A stretch of 21,821 bases of DNA from VGMD01 sp964552055 (GCA_964552055.1 CAZKFL010000037.1:1-21821), one strand, 5' to 3'. Shown: positions 1 to 7,920, numbered from the stretch's first letter. Notes: a model not told the origin generated them from the sequence alone. Translations and numbers: made by a program.

Positions 1-35
1 GGCAAAGTGCTATTTGCACTAGAAGGGGCCCGCGT

Positions 36-63
36 TAAAAAAAGTGTCCTGTGGACACTTTTT
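36..63 (-). terminator. Rho-independent terminator of the first minus-strand gene
   Basis: On the minus strand there is a perfect 11-bp stem (AAAAAGTGTCC / GGACACTTTTT, arms 39-49 and 53-63) with a 3-nt loop, followed by a run of seven T. It lies about 70 bp after the stop codon of the exported-protein gene that ends at 132, the right place for its terminator. A-rich and T-rich arms would also allow some function on the plus strand. Confidence 0.8.
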
Positions 64-79
64 AGTGGGACACGAGACA

Positions 80-139
80 AATTTAAAGATGGGGATTTAT
101 GACGAAGAAAAAACCAAGTTTTGAAACACGATCAGTATA
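80..139 (+). repeat. Dispersed 60-bp repeat, copy A (possible transposase 5' remnant)
   Basis: This block aligns without gaps to 12081-12140, with six mismatches by eye (about 90% identity). Both copies hold a purine-rich SD-like stretch, an ATG and a short lysine-rich reading frame (M-T/K-K-K-K-P...R-S-V), and both end at GATCAGTATA, after which the flanks are unrelated. This looks like the 5' end of a lost mobile-element gene, but I cannot name the family. The differences are mostly at first and second codon positions, so present-day coding is unlikely. The stop codon of the neighbouring minus-strand gene (132-134) lies inside it. Confidence 0.6.
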
Positions 140-836
140 ATGAGATTGAGACGCGCCCTTGGGTTACATTATATAAAAGATAAAGTTCTGTCGGCGGGGT
201 GACTCCGATTACATAAGATTCAATCACTTTTTTTACATAAACCTTGTCGCCGATTTGCCAAAAGTAGTTCAAGCCTAAGCGATTCGAAAATGCTTTAAAA
301 TCACCTGTTTTTTTAAGTTGTATTACATCGTCTTTGTGTCCGACAACCTCATCAACAATTTTTCCCCATTCAATTTTTCCAAAAGGGATTACGTATTGAG
401 ACTTTCCTGATTGAAGATCGATCATTACCTCGGATGTTGGGGTGTTTACAATAACAACGGGTGTCCTAATAGCCAACTCGTCTTGCTCAATATTATTATT
501 TAGTACATAAAGATCGGCATTTGAAAGCAGAACCATTCCATCGAGTACTTTTGTTACTAAGCAAGGTTTGCCTTCAACATCACCAAAAAAATTACAGGTT
601 GCTTTTCGCCCTGCAGAATTTTGTAATAGGTAATATCCCTCGTCTTGAAGGTCAATTGATATTTCATCACCAATATTAAATATGCTGATTTCTGAATCAT
701 TTTTAACATCAAATACTTGATTGTTGCTTAAAACGAGTTGATCATTTACTACATATTGAACCTTAATGATATCTTCAGCGAATAAAACGCTGAAAAAAGC
801 AATTGAGCTTATTGTAAATAGAGATGCTAATTTCAT
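132..836 (-). CDS. Exported protein of unknown function
   Basis: This is a 234-residue protein with a clear Sec-type signal peptide (MKLAS, then a hydrophobic run ending near LFA-ED, residues about 1-20). The mature part is rich in beta-strand-type alternation (VVNDQLVL, YVIPFGKIEWG, YVKKVIESYVIGV), with no domain I recognise. I place the start at ATG 836: GAGG sits 7 nt upstream, and the alternative TTG at 848 would put four extra residues across that ribosome-binding site. The last three codons and the TGA stop lie in a dispersed repeat (80-139), so the C terminus may have been reset by that repeat. A strong terminator follows. A periplasmic or envelope role is inferred from the signal peptide only. 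Confidence 0.7.
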   Translation of the reverse strand: MKLASLFTISSIAFFSVLFAEDIIKVQYVVNDQLVLSNNQVFDVKNDSEISIFNIGDEISIDLQDEGYYLLQNSAGRKATCNFFGDVEGKPCLVTKVLDGMVLLSNADLYVLNNNIEQDELAIRTPVVIVNTPTSEVMIDLQSGKSQYVIPFGKIEWGKIVDEVVGHKDDVIQLKKTGDFKAFSNRLGLNYFWQIGDKVYVKKVIESYVIGVTPPTELYLLYNVTQGRVSISLY

Positions 837-936
837 TAAAAACCTCAAAATTGATATTTTTACATACTCACTAAAAATTTAACTCTATATCAAAAATTCG
901 TTTCTTTCTATTAAAAATGCCGGTTAGAGAGAGTTT

Positions 937-1230
937 TTAGATTGGGTCTATAAAAACTATGAGAAAATAGTGATCATTATAAATTGTGGAGGGCATTAAC
1001 GAGTGTTTAATTGCTGTTAGCTCTTTTTCAATAAATTCTATCAAGCAATCTTTTAGAGCTACAGCAAATAAATGAGATTCTGAATCCTTCCAATTAAATC
1101 TGCAAAATTTTTCTATAAACCTCAGTTTTGAGGTTACCAAGCTTTGATCGACTGCGCGGAGCAGCAGCCTTTCACGTAACCATAAGCGTAACCGATTTTC
1201 CTTTTTTTTAAAGATTTTAAACAGGCTCAT
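937..1230 (-). CDS. Doubtful small ORF partly made of a dispersed repeat
   Basis: The open frame begins inside the last codons of the 1243-residue gene, in another frame, and runs 97 residues from the ATG at 1230 (111 residues from an upstream ATG at 1272). No start has a convincing Shine-Dalgarno. Residues from SLFKIF to RAVDQ are encoded by the dispersed repeat 1145-1218, which gives an arginine/leucine-rich stretch (RLRLWLRERLLLRA). The rest (SKLRFIEKFCRF...FLIVFIDPI) has ordinary composition and could be the leftover 3' part of a gene displaced by the repeat. It may be a real small protein, a gene tail, or a chance frame. I cannot assign a function. Confidence 0.3.
   Translation of the reverse strand: MSLFKIFKKKENRLRLWLRERLLLRAVDQSLVTSKLRFIEKFCRFNWKDSESHLFAVALKDCLIEFIEKELTAIKHSLMPSTIYNDHYFLIVFIDPI
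1145..1218 (-). repeat. Dispersed repeat (GGTTACG family), copy 1
   Basis: This segment matches 16811-16894 nearly base for base. The differences are a 12-bp unit (GTAAGCGTCCCC) present only in the second copy, 2 bp in the T-tract and a few substitutions. It contains CACGTAACCATAAGCGTAACC and TGATCGACTGCGCGGA and is visibly richer in GC than its surroundings. It starts immediately beyond the stop codon of the 1243-residue gene, whose TAA is formed by the first bases of the repeat. Confidence 0.75.
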
Positions 1231-4200
1231 AGAGCGCATTTGGGGGCAGAGATATGTAGGTAGTATCCTCATCTGGAAATATTTCTTTTAAAATTCCCAC
1301 AGCCTCGAGTGCTCTGATTGCTCCTATTCTAGTTACATATGGCGTGTCATCAGGGATATCTAATAATGCCATTGCGTAGGAGTATCCTCCCGAATCTAAT
1401 TTGTTATCAAAAATTCTAGAAGTCTCTTCACCTGTAAAAATATCTTCGTGAGAGGGGCCTTCAGGAAGAATTGTGCATAGTTTTTGTTTTACATTTTCAA
1501 TAAAACTTTCGAAAAATGTGGGGCTTTGTAGGACATCATCAATCAGTTGTTGCAATGATTTTGCTGCTAGATCGTCTGAAAGAGATTGTGTTGCAGGATC
1601 ATAAACAATAGTTTGATTTAATAAACCAATTCGTAATCCGATCATATTGAGTACATATTCGCTTTCATGAGGGTTAACGTAGTTGGTCCCTTTCAAATAA
1701 TCATGGACAGTAGTTCTGTATAGATCAAGTAATACACTAAGACTTACGCTAACAGAGACTGCTCTGTCTTGAAACTGAGGAAGAAAAATTGGTTTAAGGT
1801 GGTTGTAAATTGTTCGTAATTGTTCTACGCGTCCGCCTGAACATTGAATAAATACATTGGCAAATTTTAATAGGTCAAGTTCCTCATCTGATACTTGGCT
1901 TTCTCCATTACGAGGAGTGTCAATAGCTTTTTTTAGAAGAGTTCTTATGCATACATTAAATTGCAGAACCTGTTCTGAAACAATAGCATATGGTGGGCCG
2001 GATATGAGCCAATTAGATGACTGTCTGCACAAAACAGCTTCGAGTTCATCAAGGGTTCTTAGTCCAGAAGCTGCATTGATTTGATCTTCTCTAGCGTCTA
2101 AACTCCTAAACCAAGTTTCGATTTCTTCTTTTTTTAAGGCAGGCGCACCAAGAGTTGCTTCTAGTTCAGAAAAAGTCCATTTTTTTGAGATTTTTTTTCC
2201 AGCATCTGTAATTGAGGTAAGATCTAATTTATAGGTTGTTTCTCCAAGCGTTATTATTGGAGCGGTAATTTTAACTACATCTTCAGCTTGGGATTTTTGA
2301 ATTTTCTGATAGATTACAAATGGGTTTTTTATATCATCTAGATCGGGATGGCTCTCTATGTATTTAATATTAACGTGCATGCTTAAAGGGGAATTAATAT
2401 CTAAATCATCTCGCATGCTATAGAATTCTGATATTCTCTTTACTATATTTATATCCAAAGAATTTAATAAAAACACTATTTGCTCTTCAGATAAGTTGGA
2501 ATAGTGAGAATCAGGAAGGTCCGATAAAAATTCATTATCTAGTTTTCTAACTTGTAAAGCACCTAGAAGCTTCAGGTTATCTAGTAGTGCGTGATTATAG
2601 TTTATTTTAATAAATTTTAGAAAATTGTGAATTTGTTTGGGATTTAACCTTTTGTATAATCTGGTGCACATCCCAGTCATATACCAAGTATCTGGGATGG
2701 CATCTATTTGGACATTGGAAAATACATGAACCATTGCGTCTGGAATCTTATTAATTTGCTCGGGTGTTAACTTTGCAATTTGCTTGAGAGAAAGAAACTC
2801 ATATTGATAAACATGTAGCTTAGATATAAATTTAGCATCAAGGGATTTTAATTGTGCCTCATTTAAAAGGTTTAGATTGATCGTGAATTGAGTAGGGTAA
2901 AATCTTTCAATGAAAGTAAGGAAGTTATTGATTTGTATGGCATTTAACCTTTTGTATAATCTAGTACACATCCCTTGCATGTACCAAGTATCCGGGATGG
3001 CATCTACTTGATCGTCGGAAAATACATGAGCAATTAAGTCTGGAATTATTCTAATTTGGTCAGGCGTTAATATTGCAAATTGCTCAGCAGAAAGATGCTC
3101 AAATTGTGAAAGAGGTAGCTTCGATATGAATTTAGCATCAAGGGATTTGACTTGCGCAGCACTTAAAAGATTTAGATTGATCGTCAATTTAGTGGGGTAA
3201 TCTCTTTCAATGAACGTAAGAAAGTTATTGATTTGTATGGTATTTAACCTTCTGTATAATTCGGTACACATCCCTTGCACGTACCAAGTATCCGGGATGG
3301 CATTTATTTGATCATCGGAAAATACATGAGCCATTGAGTCTGTAATTTTTCTAATTTGGTCAGGTGTTAATACTGCAAATTGCTCAGCAGAAAGATGCTT
3401 GAATTGAAAGACGGAAAGGTTATCTATAAACTCAAGATCAAGGCCTGCTACTTGCCTAGGGTGTAAAGAGTCTATTTTAAGCATGAATTTATCGATGGAA
3501 GTGCTTTTAGTGAATTTAAGGAAATCATTTGTTTGCTTAGGGCCTAACCTTCTAAATAATTCGATCTGGATTCCCTTTGCATGCCAAGTACTTGGAATTG
3601 ATCGTATTTGGGAGTCTGAGTATACATCTGATAGGTAGTTTGGAATCATTCTAATTTGATCGACACTTAGCTTTGCAAATTGTTCTGGCGTAAGATGCTC
3701 GAATTGAGAAATAGGAAGTTGTGATATAAATCTATCGTTAATATGTTTAATCTGAGTAGGACTTAGAATGGCTAGTATATGCGATAACTTAAGAGTGTAT
3801 GTTCTTTTTATTAATTTTAAAAAACTATTTGTTGGAGCTTGTCCTAACCTTTGAATTTGGGAAGGTGGTAATTTTATTAATTGTTCCGGAGTAAGATGCT
3901 CGAATTGAGAAACAGGAATCTCGGATATAAATCTATTATCAATACTTTTAATCTGAGCAGGACTTAAAAAAGCCAGTATATACGATAACTTAAGATTGTA
4001 TTTTCTTTTAATTAGTTTTAAAAAATTATTAATTTCAGTTGATCCAAATTTTTGAATTTGGGAAGGCGCTAATTTAGTAAATTGTTCTGGAGTAATATGC
4101 TTAAATTGAGAATCAGGAATCTCAGATAAAAACTCATCCTTAAGTTTTTTAATTTGAATAGGAGTTAGATGCGATAGGTTATGCACTAGGAGATCGGTGC

Positions 4201-4948
4201 AGTCTCTTTTAATCAATTTTAAAAAAATATGAATTTGAGAGGTGCTTAATGTTTTAATTTGCTTTGGTGCTATCTTTATAAATTGGTTTTCAGAGAGATT
4301 GTTTAATTGAAGTTCAGGAAGTTTGGATATAAATTCATCGTTAAGGGTCTTAACTTGTGCGGGCGTCAAAAATGAGAGTTTTTTTTCTAAGTGATGACTG
4401 TAATTTTTTTTAATAAATTTCAAGTAAATATTAATTTGAGTGCTTGATAACCTTCGAATTTGGCTAGGTGGTAACTTTGCAAGCTCCTTTGAGGTAAGAT
4501 GCTTAAAGTGAGAATCAGGAAGTTCGGGTATAAACTTATCTTCAATTTTTTTAACGGGAACAAGATGTAATCTCGATAGATTACCAGTTAAGACCTGCCT
4601 GTCATCGCTTTTAAAACTATTAAAATAAGGTGATGCTACTTTAAGTCTCATTAATCTATTTAAATTAGAAGCATTGCCCATTGAGCAAATGATCATCGAA
4701 AATTGTTCTTTAAGGTCATCACTATGCAATACAATTATATTTCTTGCGGATTTGCAGGCCAGTTTTAAATGATTCCAGATTGCGTAATTGTTTATTAGTT
4801 TTATGTTTAGATGTGATAATCCAAGTGATGTAATGCGTCTGTCAATAGCCAATTTAGTTCTTTGTGAGAACCTGCTACTTAGCAATGCTCGGGATGGAAG
4901 ATATAGAAAAATCGATGAGTTGCAATTAGTGACTTCGGATATGATCAT
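1217..4948 (-). CDS. Large tandem-repeat protein (67- and 100-aa TPEQ-type repeats), candidate effector
   Basis: The protein has 1243 residues, with no signal peptide or membrane segment. Residues 1-137 are a unique head. Residues 138-405 are four units of exactly 67 aa and 406-805 are four units of exactly 100 aa, followed by a degenerate half unit. Each unit begins like (K/R/E)FISxLPxSQFxHLTPEQFAKL; the long units carry a 33-aa insert with HVFSDDQ and IPDTWYMQGM. A finer 8-residue rhythm (SQFEHLSA/EQFAILTP/DQIRIIPD) suggests an all-helical solenoid. Residues about 830-1243 are a unique, mostly helical C-terminal region. ATG at 4948 has a weak AGG upstream and a good promoter (4980-5008). 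Helical solenoids of this type usually bind proteins; secretion into a host is inferred from neighbours. The stop codon TAA lies at the edge of a dispersed repeat, so the tail EPV may not be original. Confidence 0.8.
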   Translation of the reverse strand: MIISEVTNCNSSIFLYLPSRALLSSRFSQRTKLAIDRRITSLGLSHLNIKLINNYAIWNHLKLACKSARNIIVLHSDDLKEQFSMIICSMGNASNLNRLMRLKVASPYFNSFKSDDRQVLTGNLSRLHLVPVKKIEDKFIPELPDSHFKHLTSKELAKLPPSQIRRLSSTQINIYLKFIKKNYSHHLEKKLSFLTPAQVKTLNDEFISKLPELQLNNLSENQFIKIAPKQIKTLSTSQIHIFLKLIKRDCTDLLVHNLSHLTPIQIKKLKDEFLSEIPDSQFKHITPEQFTKLAPSQIQKFGSTEINNFLKLIKRKYNLKLSYILAFLSPAQIKSIDNRFISEIPVSQFEHLTPEQLIKLPPSQIQRLGQAPTNSFLKLIKRTYTLKLSHILAILSPTQIKHINDRFISQLPISQFEHLTPEQFAKLSVDQIRMIPNYLSDVYSDSQIRSIPSTWHAKGIQIELFRRLGPKQTNDFLKFTKSTSIDKFMLKIDSLHPRQVAGLDLEFIDNLSVFQFKHLSAEQFAVLTPDQIRKITDSMAHVFSDDQINAIPDTWYVQGMCTELYRRLNTIQINNFLTFIERDYPTKLTINLNLLSAAQVKSLDAKFISKLPLSQFEHLSAEQFAILTPDQIRIIPDLIAHVFSDDQVDAIPDTWYMQGMCTRLYKRLNAIQINNFLTFIERFYPTQFTINLNLLNEAQLKSLDAKFISKLHVYQYEFLSLKQIAKLTPEQINKIPDAMVHVFSNVQIDAIPDTWYMTGMCTRLYKRLNPKQIHNFLKFIKINYNHALLDNLKLLGALQVRKLDNEFLSDLPDSHYSNLSEEQIVFLLNSLDINIVKRISEFYSMRDDLDINSPLSMHVNIKYIESHPDLDDIKNPFVIYQKIQKSQAEDVVKITAPIITLGETTYKLDLTSITDAGKKISKKWTFSELEATLGAPALKKEEIETWFRSLDAREDQINAASGLRTLDELEAVLCRQSSNWLISGPPYAIVSEQVLQFNVCIRTLLKKAIDTPRNGESQVSDEELDLLKFANVFIQCSGGRVEQLRTIYNHLKPIFLPQFQDRAVSVSVSLSVLLDLYRTTVHDYLKGTNYVNPHESEYVLNMIGLRIGLLNQTIVYDPATQSLSDDLAAKSLQQLIDDVLQSPTFFESFIENVKQKLCTILPEGPSHEDIFTGEETSRIFDNKLDSGGYSYAMALLDIPDDTPYVTRIGAIRALEAVGILKEIFPDEDTTYISLPPNALYEPV
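2534..4537 (-). repeat. In-gene tandem repeats: 4 x 201 bp then 4 x 300 bp
   Basis: Within the large gene, four 201-bp units (4537-3734) are followed by four 300-bp units (3733-2534). The 300-bp periodicity is easy to see at DNA level: closely similar TTAACCTT(T/C)TGTATAAT blocks recur at about 2642, 2942 and 3242, with a more diverged one at 3542. The units nearest the 3' end are most alike, suggesting the most recent duplications there. Confidence 0.85.
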
Positions 4949-4979
4949 TTAGTTGCCTGTAATTTGATTTTAGTTTTAA

Positions 4980-5008
4980 AGTATGCAATGAATCCTTATT
5001 ACAGTCAA
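4980..5008 (-). promoter_or_regulatory. Sigma70-type promoter for the large repeat-protein gene
   Basis: On the minus strand TTGACT (5008-5003) and CATACT (4985-4980) are separated by exactly 17 bp, about 30 bp upstream of the ATG at 4948. The -35 matches consensus at 5 of 6 positions, the -10 at 4 of 6. Confidence 0.5.
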
Positions 5009-5098
5009 TAATGATCAATTTATTCTGAGGGCGGTTCAAAAACTGTGAATTTTCAAAATGGATTAAAATTTATCCTTATCAAGTCGATAGAGAATTAA

Positions 5099-5121
5099 AT
5101 AAACCCCAAATTCAGGTTTAT
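5099..5121 (-). terminator. Weak AT-rich hairpin after the propeller-like gene
   Basis: A 7-bp stem (ATAAACC/GGTTTAT) with a 9-nt loop lies about 38 bp after the stop at 5159. It is followed on the minus strand by TTAATT rather than a clean T-run, so this is only a possible terminator. Confidence 0.3.
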
Positions 5122-5158
5122 AGGGAATAAGTAGCCAACCGAGTTTTAAATTACACAA

Positions 5159-5599
5159 TTAGTTGGGTTGTCCATTGCCGCTAGATCCTGTAGAAGAGCT
5201 GCCCTTACCTAAGATTTCGCTTCCGCTAACACCACTTCCGCTCTCATAGGAATTAATAGCGACAGAGCGAATTATGGTACTTTGGATGCTAAGATTGTTA
5301 ATGGATGTTGCAGTATCGTTTGAGGCACTATATACAAGGGGGGAATTGTTTGTATAATCTTGTCCGCCTAACACAATTAAGCCGTTTGGATTAATAGCAA
5401 CGGAGAAAATTTTGCCTTGATCAGTGCCAAGATTGAGGTTAATAGGTGTTATTGTTGTCCCTTCTGCTATATATGCTAGGGGAAAAGATTCAAACGAAAG
5501 ACTAATAGTGTATCCACCCACTACAATTAAGTTGCTAGTGTGCAGAAAAAGAGGGGTCATTGAGGAAAGAGCAAAAAAAATCACGCCAATTTTGTTCAC
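5159..5599 (-). CDS. Truncated exported beta-propeller-like protein
   Basis: I choose GTG 5599 as the start: AAGGA lies 7 nt upstream, and translation then begins with a signal peptide (MNKIGVIFFALSS..., to about residue 23). The alternative ATG at 5686 would overlap the upstream gene and bury the signal sequence. The 146-residue product has two similar blocks of about 47 residues: IVVGG...PLAYI...TPINL...KIFSVAINP, and IVLGG...PLVYS...TSINN...IIRSVAINS. These resemble blades of a propeller. It then collapses into a Ser/Gly-rich tail (GKGSSSTGSSGNG). A closed propeller normally needs six or more blades, so this is probably a truncated relic of a longer surface protein. It may be co-transcribed with the gene upstream (49-bp gap). 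Confidence 0.6.
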   Translation of the reverse strand: MNKIGVIFFALSSMTPLFLHTSNLIVVGGYTISLSFESFPLAYIAEGTTITPINLNLGTDQGKIFSVAINPNGLIVLGGQDYTNNSPLVYSASNDTATSINNLSIQSTIIRSVAINSYESGSGVSGSEILGKGSSSTGSSGNGQPN

Positions 5600-5648
5600 G
5601 AGTTTTTCCTTGGTTCGAATTATAGAGTATTCAAGTAAGGATATTTTC

Positions 5649-6722
5649 TCATAGAGAAATTGAGAGGGCTTTCGCATTATTTTCAAATCCCTTCTTTACT
5701 AAATAGGTGTTTATTGTTCTCTGATAGAGAAGTGTTAGCTTAAGTTCAGCGCTTGAACTTAGGTTAAGGCTAAGACCATCCAGTTTTTCTCTATAGAAGC
5801 GAGGCTCATCTTCAGAGAAACCAAAAGTATGTAGCGGGATTCTAATTTTTTCTTTTACTGTTACAACGCTATTAAATCGGTTTCTAAATTCAGAGACGGT
5901 TCTTGGGTTTGAAGCCTTTGAAGCATGGTTGCTAAAACAATCACGAGTAACATGGTAGGCATTCAGATCTCTATCCTTATGAGAAATTTGCGAGTGATAA
6001 TCTGCTGAGGGTGGAAGCTCAACCATATAGGGACCAATATCGTAGGAATGTATTTTTAAGAAATAATCCTTTAGATCTGCAATTTTCATTGATTTAAGAT
6101 CAATAAGACAATTGCGTAAAATGATTAGAGCTTCTGTTCGACACGACCTATTATCTGCTTGTCTTTGATCCCCGGAAATAAACATTTCAAAGTCAGTCTC
6201 TGTAAACCAAGTAACAAAGCTTTTATAAGTATCCTGATGGACACCAGGAGAACCTAAGGAATCAAGAAGAAGGACTTGTTTTCTACCGTCCTGAAAATTA
6301 AAAATCATTGGCAGTACATGCCCGCGCGCATGGAGTTGATAAATAATTCCAAAAGTTTGCTTAGCTTCTTTAAGGAATGTTTTTATCGTAGTCTCAAGTG
6401 AAAAATAATAGCATTGCTTAATGTGAATTTGATATTTAGTTAGGTATTTCCAGGTGAACCTTAGGATTAATAAATTATCAGGTAAAAATATTGTAGGAAA
6501 TTCCTTAATTTTTTTACTTGATGAACTACCCCTTTCAAGACTTTGGGCAATCATTCCTGTAAAATCTAGGTATTTCAAATGGAGTAAAGTTCTTTCATAA
6601 ATGGTAATTATTTCATTTATTCTAGCACGCGAAAATATCGTTATTCGATGATTTTCAGCTGTTTTTTCTTCACCGCATTCAGTTTGAAGTAATTTAACAG
6701 GGTTCATGGAAGGAGAAATCAT
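5649..6722 (-). CDS. Candidate YopJ/Ulp-like (clan CE) cysteine protease or acetyltransferase effector
   Basis: The 357-residue protein has no signal peptide or membrane helix. Three spaced elements match the clan CE catalytic core: His135 in RGHVLPMIF, Asp154 in VLLLDSLGS, and Cys194 in NRSCRTEALIIL, with Gln188 six positions before the Cys (Q-x5-C, the oxyanion-hole spacing of Ulp-type enzymes). The His-to-acid distance (19) equals that in YopJ (H109-E128), and the acid-to-Cys distance (40) is close to YopJ's 44. The family includes Ser/Thr/Lys acetyltransferases that act on host kinases, and deSUMOylases/deubiquitinases such as ChlaDub. I cannot tell which activity applies. The usual Gly after the Cys is replaced by Arg. 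The start has no clear Shine-Dalgarno. Effector status is inferred from fold and neighbours. Confidence 0.6.
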   Translation of the reverse strand: MISPSMNPVKLLQTECGEEKTAENHRITIFSRARINEIITIYERTLLHLKYLDFTGMIAQSLERGSSSSKKIKEFPTIFLPDNLLILRFTWKYLTKYQIHIKQCYYFSLETTIKTFLKEAKQTFGIIYQLHARGHVLPMIFNFQDGRKQVLLLDSLGSPGVHQDTYKSFVTWFTETDFEMFISGDQRQADNRSCRTEALIILRNCLIDLKSMKIADLKDYFLKIHSYDIGPYMVELPPSADYHSQISHKDRDLNAYHVTRDCFSNHASKASNPRTVSEFRNRFNSVVTVKEKIRIPLHTFGFSEDEPRFYREKLDGLSLNLSSSAELKLTLLYQRTINTYLVKKGFENNAKALSISL

Positions 6723-6832
6723 ATCGCAACTATTTATCTTATGTATGAATTTAAAATTAAATGATTTTAACAGCAGCCGAAAATAATTAACAAGATGTTT
6801 TCAAAATATTTCTGAGACATCTAAACCTGAAT

Positions 6833-7204
6833 TTAAGGTGATGTGATGCTCAAAAATAGCTTTTTGCAGTATTGTACTTCAAAGATAGAAATCTCTGACT
6901 GGGTTTGTTCAAGTTCCTCAATTGTAGAGTAAGTGATTGTGAATTCTCTACTTCTCTTATTAAATATCCCTAGAGTAAATAGTTTGTGATCACTTCCTAA
7001 AATTCCGGCTAGATCAGCCTTAATCGTAAAACTTAAAAACGGTATGCTGAGTTTTTCAAGTTGCTTTTCAATACGAGATATAAGTTTAGTTAGAAGAAGG
7101 GTTTTATATCCAAAAATAAAAGCTTTTTCTTCGGAAGCTCCGCTGCTAAATTCAGGTGTTTCTAAAAAGCAAGGTATCTGTGACCCATGAATTATGCGAT
7201 CCAT
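6833..7204 (-). CDS. Small cytosolic protein of unknown function
   Basis: The 123-residue protein starts at ATG 7204, with CGGAG about 6 nt upstream, and has no signal peptide or membrane helix. It appears to be a mixed alpha/beta fold with a central charged helix (LISRIEKQLEKL) and strand-like segments (FLSFTIKADLAG, LFTLGIFNK, FTITYST). No motif is recognised. It lies 110 bp upstream of the YopJ-like gene on the same strand, so the two could be co-transcribed. Partner or chaperone roles are possible for a small protein beside an effector, but nothing in the sequence shows this. Confidence 0.6.
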   Translation of the reverse strand: MDRIIHGSQIPCFLETPEFSSGASEEKAFIFGYKTLLLTKLISRIEKQLEKLSIPFLSFTIKADLAGILGSDHKLFTLGIFNKRSREFTITYSTIEELEQTQSEISIFEVQYCKKLFLSITSP

Positions 7205-7376
7205 AAATTCTCCGTTTTTTTTGCGAATAATTATGCTTGAACTTATGGTTATTTCATAGCTTAAAAATTATTTTTTTTGAGTCAAGAAGTTGCTCACAAG
7301 CTTGCTAAATTTAAATAAGGGTATTTCTTGCCCCTAAAACTCTCGATTTTTGAAACCTTCCCGTATAAAAATTGTC

Positions 7377-7405
7377 TTGTCCGTTATATTCTGCACGTGT
7401 ATTAA
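7377..7405 (+). promoter_or_regulatory. Possible promoter of tspO
   Basis: TTGTCC (7377-7382) and TATTAA (7400-7405) are separated by 17 bp, 38 bp before the tspO ATG. Each hexamer matches the sigma70 consensus at about 4 of 6 positions, so the call is tentative. Confidence 0.35.
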
Positions 7406-7443
7406 TCATATTAGTTTAGAAATACAAGAGCAGTATAAGAAAG

Positions 7444-7920
7444 ATGAAACAAAAAAAATGGTGGATTTCTTTTGTTGCATTTATCTTGATTTGCTTGATT
7501 GTTCAGGTTATTGGAGGTTTTTGGACAAAGGAAACTGTCTTAACCTGGTATCCCAGATTAGTCAAGCCTTCATGGACACCTCCTGATTGGGTATTTGGTC
7601 CTGTTTGGTCTGGTCTCTATGTTATGATAGCAGTTTCAGGCTGGTTAGTTTTTCGAGTTAAGCATTCGCATTATCGAACACTAGCTCTTATTGTGTACGG
7701 TTCTCAGCTTGCTCTAAACTTTATATGGTCATTTCTTTTTTTCTCTTTATGCAGTCCTTTTTTAGGGTTAATTGATATCGTTTTGCTTTGGATATTAATC
7801 ATGATGACAATCATCACGTTTTGGAGATTGAGTCCTATTGCAGCATATCTTTTGGTTCCCTATTTTTTTTGGGTTACATATGCTGTAGCTCTTAATTTTG
7901 AGATTTGGCTTCTCAACTAA
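7444..7920 (+). CDS. tspO: TspO/MBR family membrane protein
   Basis: The 158-residue protein has five hydrophobic helices, as expected for TspO/PBR proteins: about residues 7-26, 48-68, 81-100, 107-127 and 133-153. Family hallmarks are present: WYPRLVKPSWTPPDWVFGPVW (first loop and start of helix 2), LNFIWSFLFF in helix 3, and PYFFWVTYAVALNFEIW in the last helix. The length is typical. Bacterial TspO binds and helps degrade or transport tetrapyrroles, and family members also respond to oxidative stress; the substrate here is not shown by sequence. The ATG is preceded by a weak purine stretch (AAGAAAG). It appears to be a stand-alone gene. Confidence 0.93.
   Translation: MKQKKWWISFVAFILICLIVQVIGGFWTKETVLTWYPRLVKPSWTPPDWVFGPVWSGLYVMIAVSGWLVFRVKHSHYRTLALIVYGSQLALNFIWSFLFFSLCSPFLGLIDIVLLWILIMMTIITFWRLSPIAAYLLVPYFFWVTYAVALNFEIWLLN

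Noticed and set aside
80..139. Promoter made of TTGAAA and TATAAT around 121-142
   Set aside because: The spacing between the two hexamers is only 10 bp, and no plus-strand gene follows.
2534..3733. CRISPR array
   Set aside because: The 300-bp periodic similarity is a coding tandem duplication; there are no short repeats with unique spacers here or elsewhere in the window.
2534..4537. TAL-effector-like DNA-binding repeats
   Set aside because: LTPEQ and near-33-residue periodicity recall TALEs, but there are no variable di-residues at positions 12-13, and the unit lengths of 67/100 with Asp-Thr-Trp inserts do not fit.
7350..7586. 78-codon plus-strand frame upstream of tspO
   Set aside because: It overlaps the tspO start in another frame and lacks a ribosome-binding site; the TspO frame is well supported.
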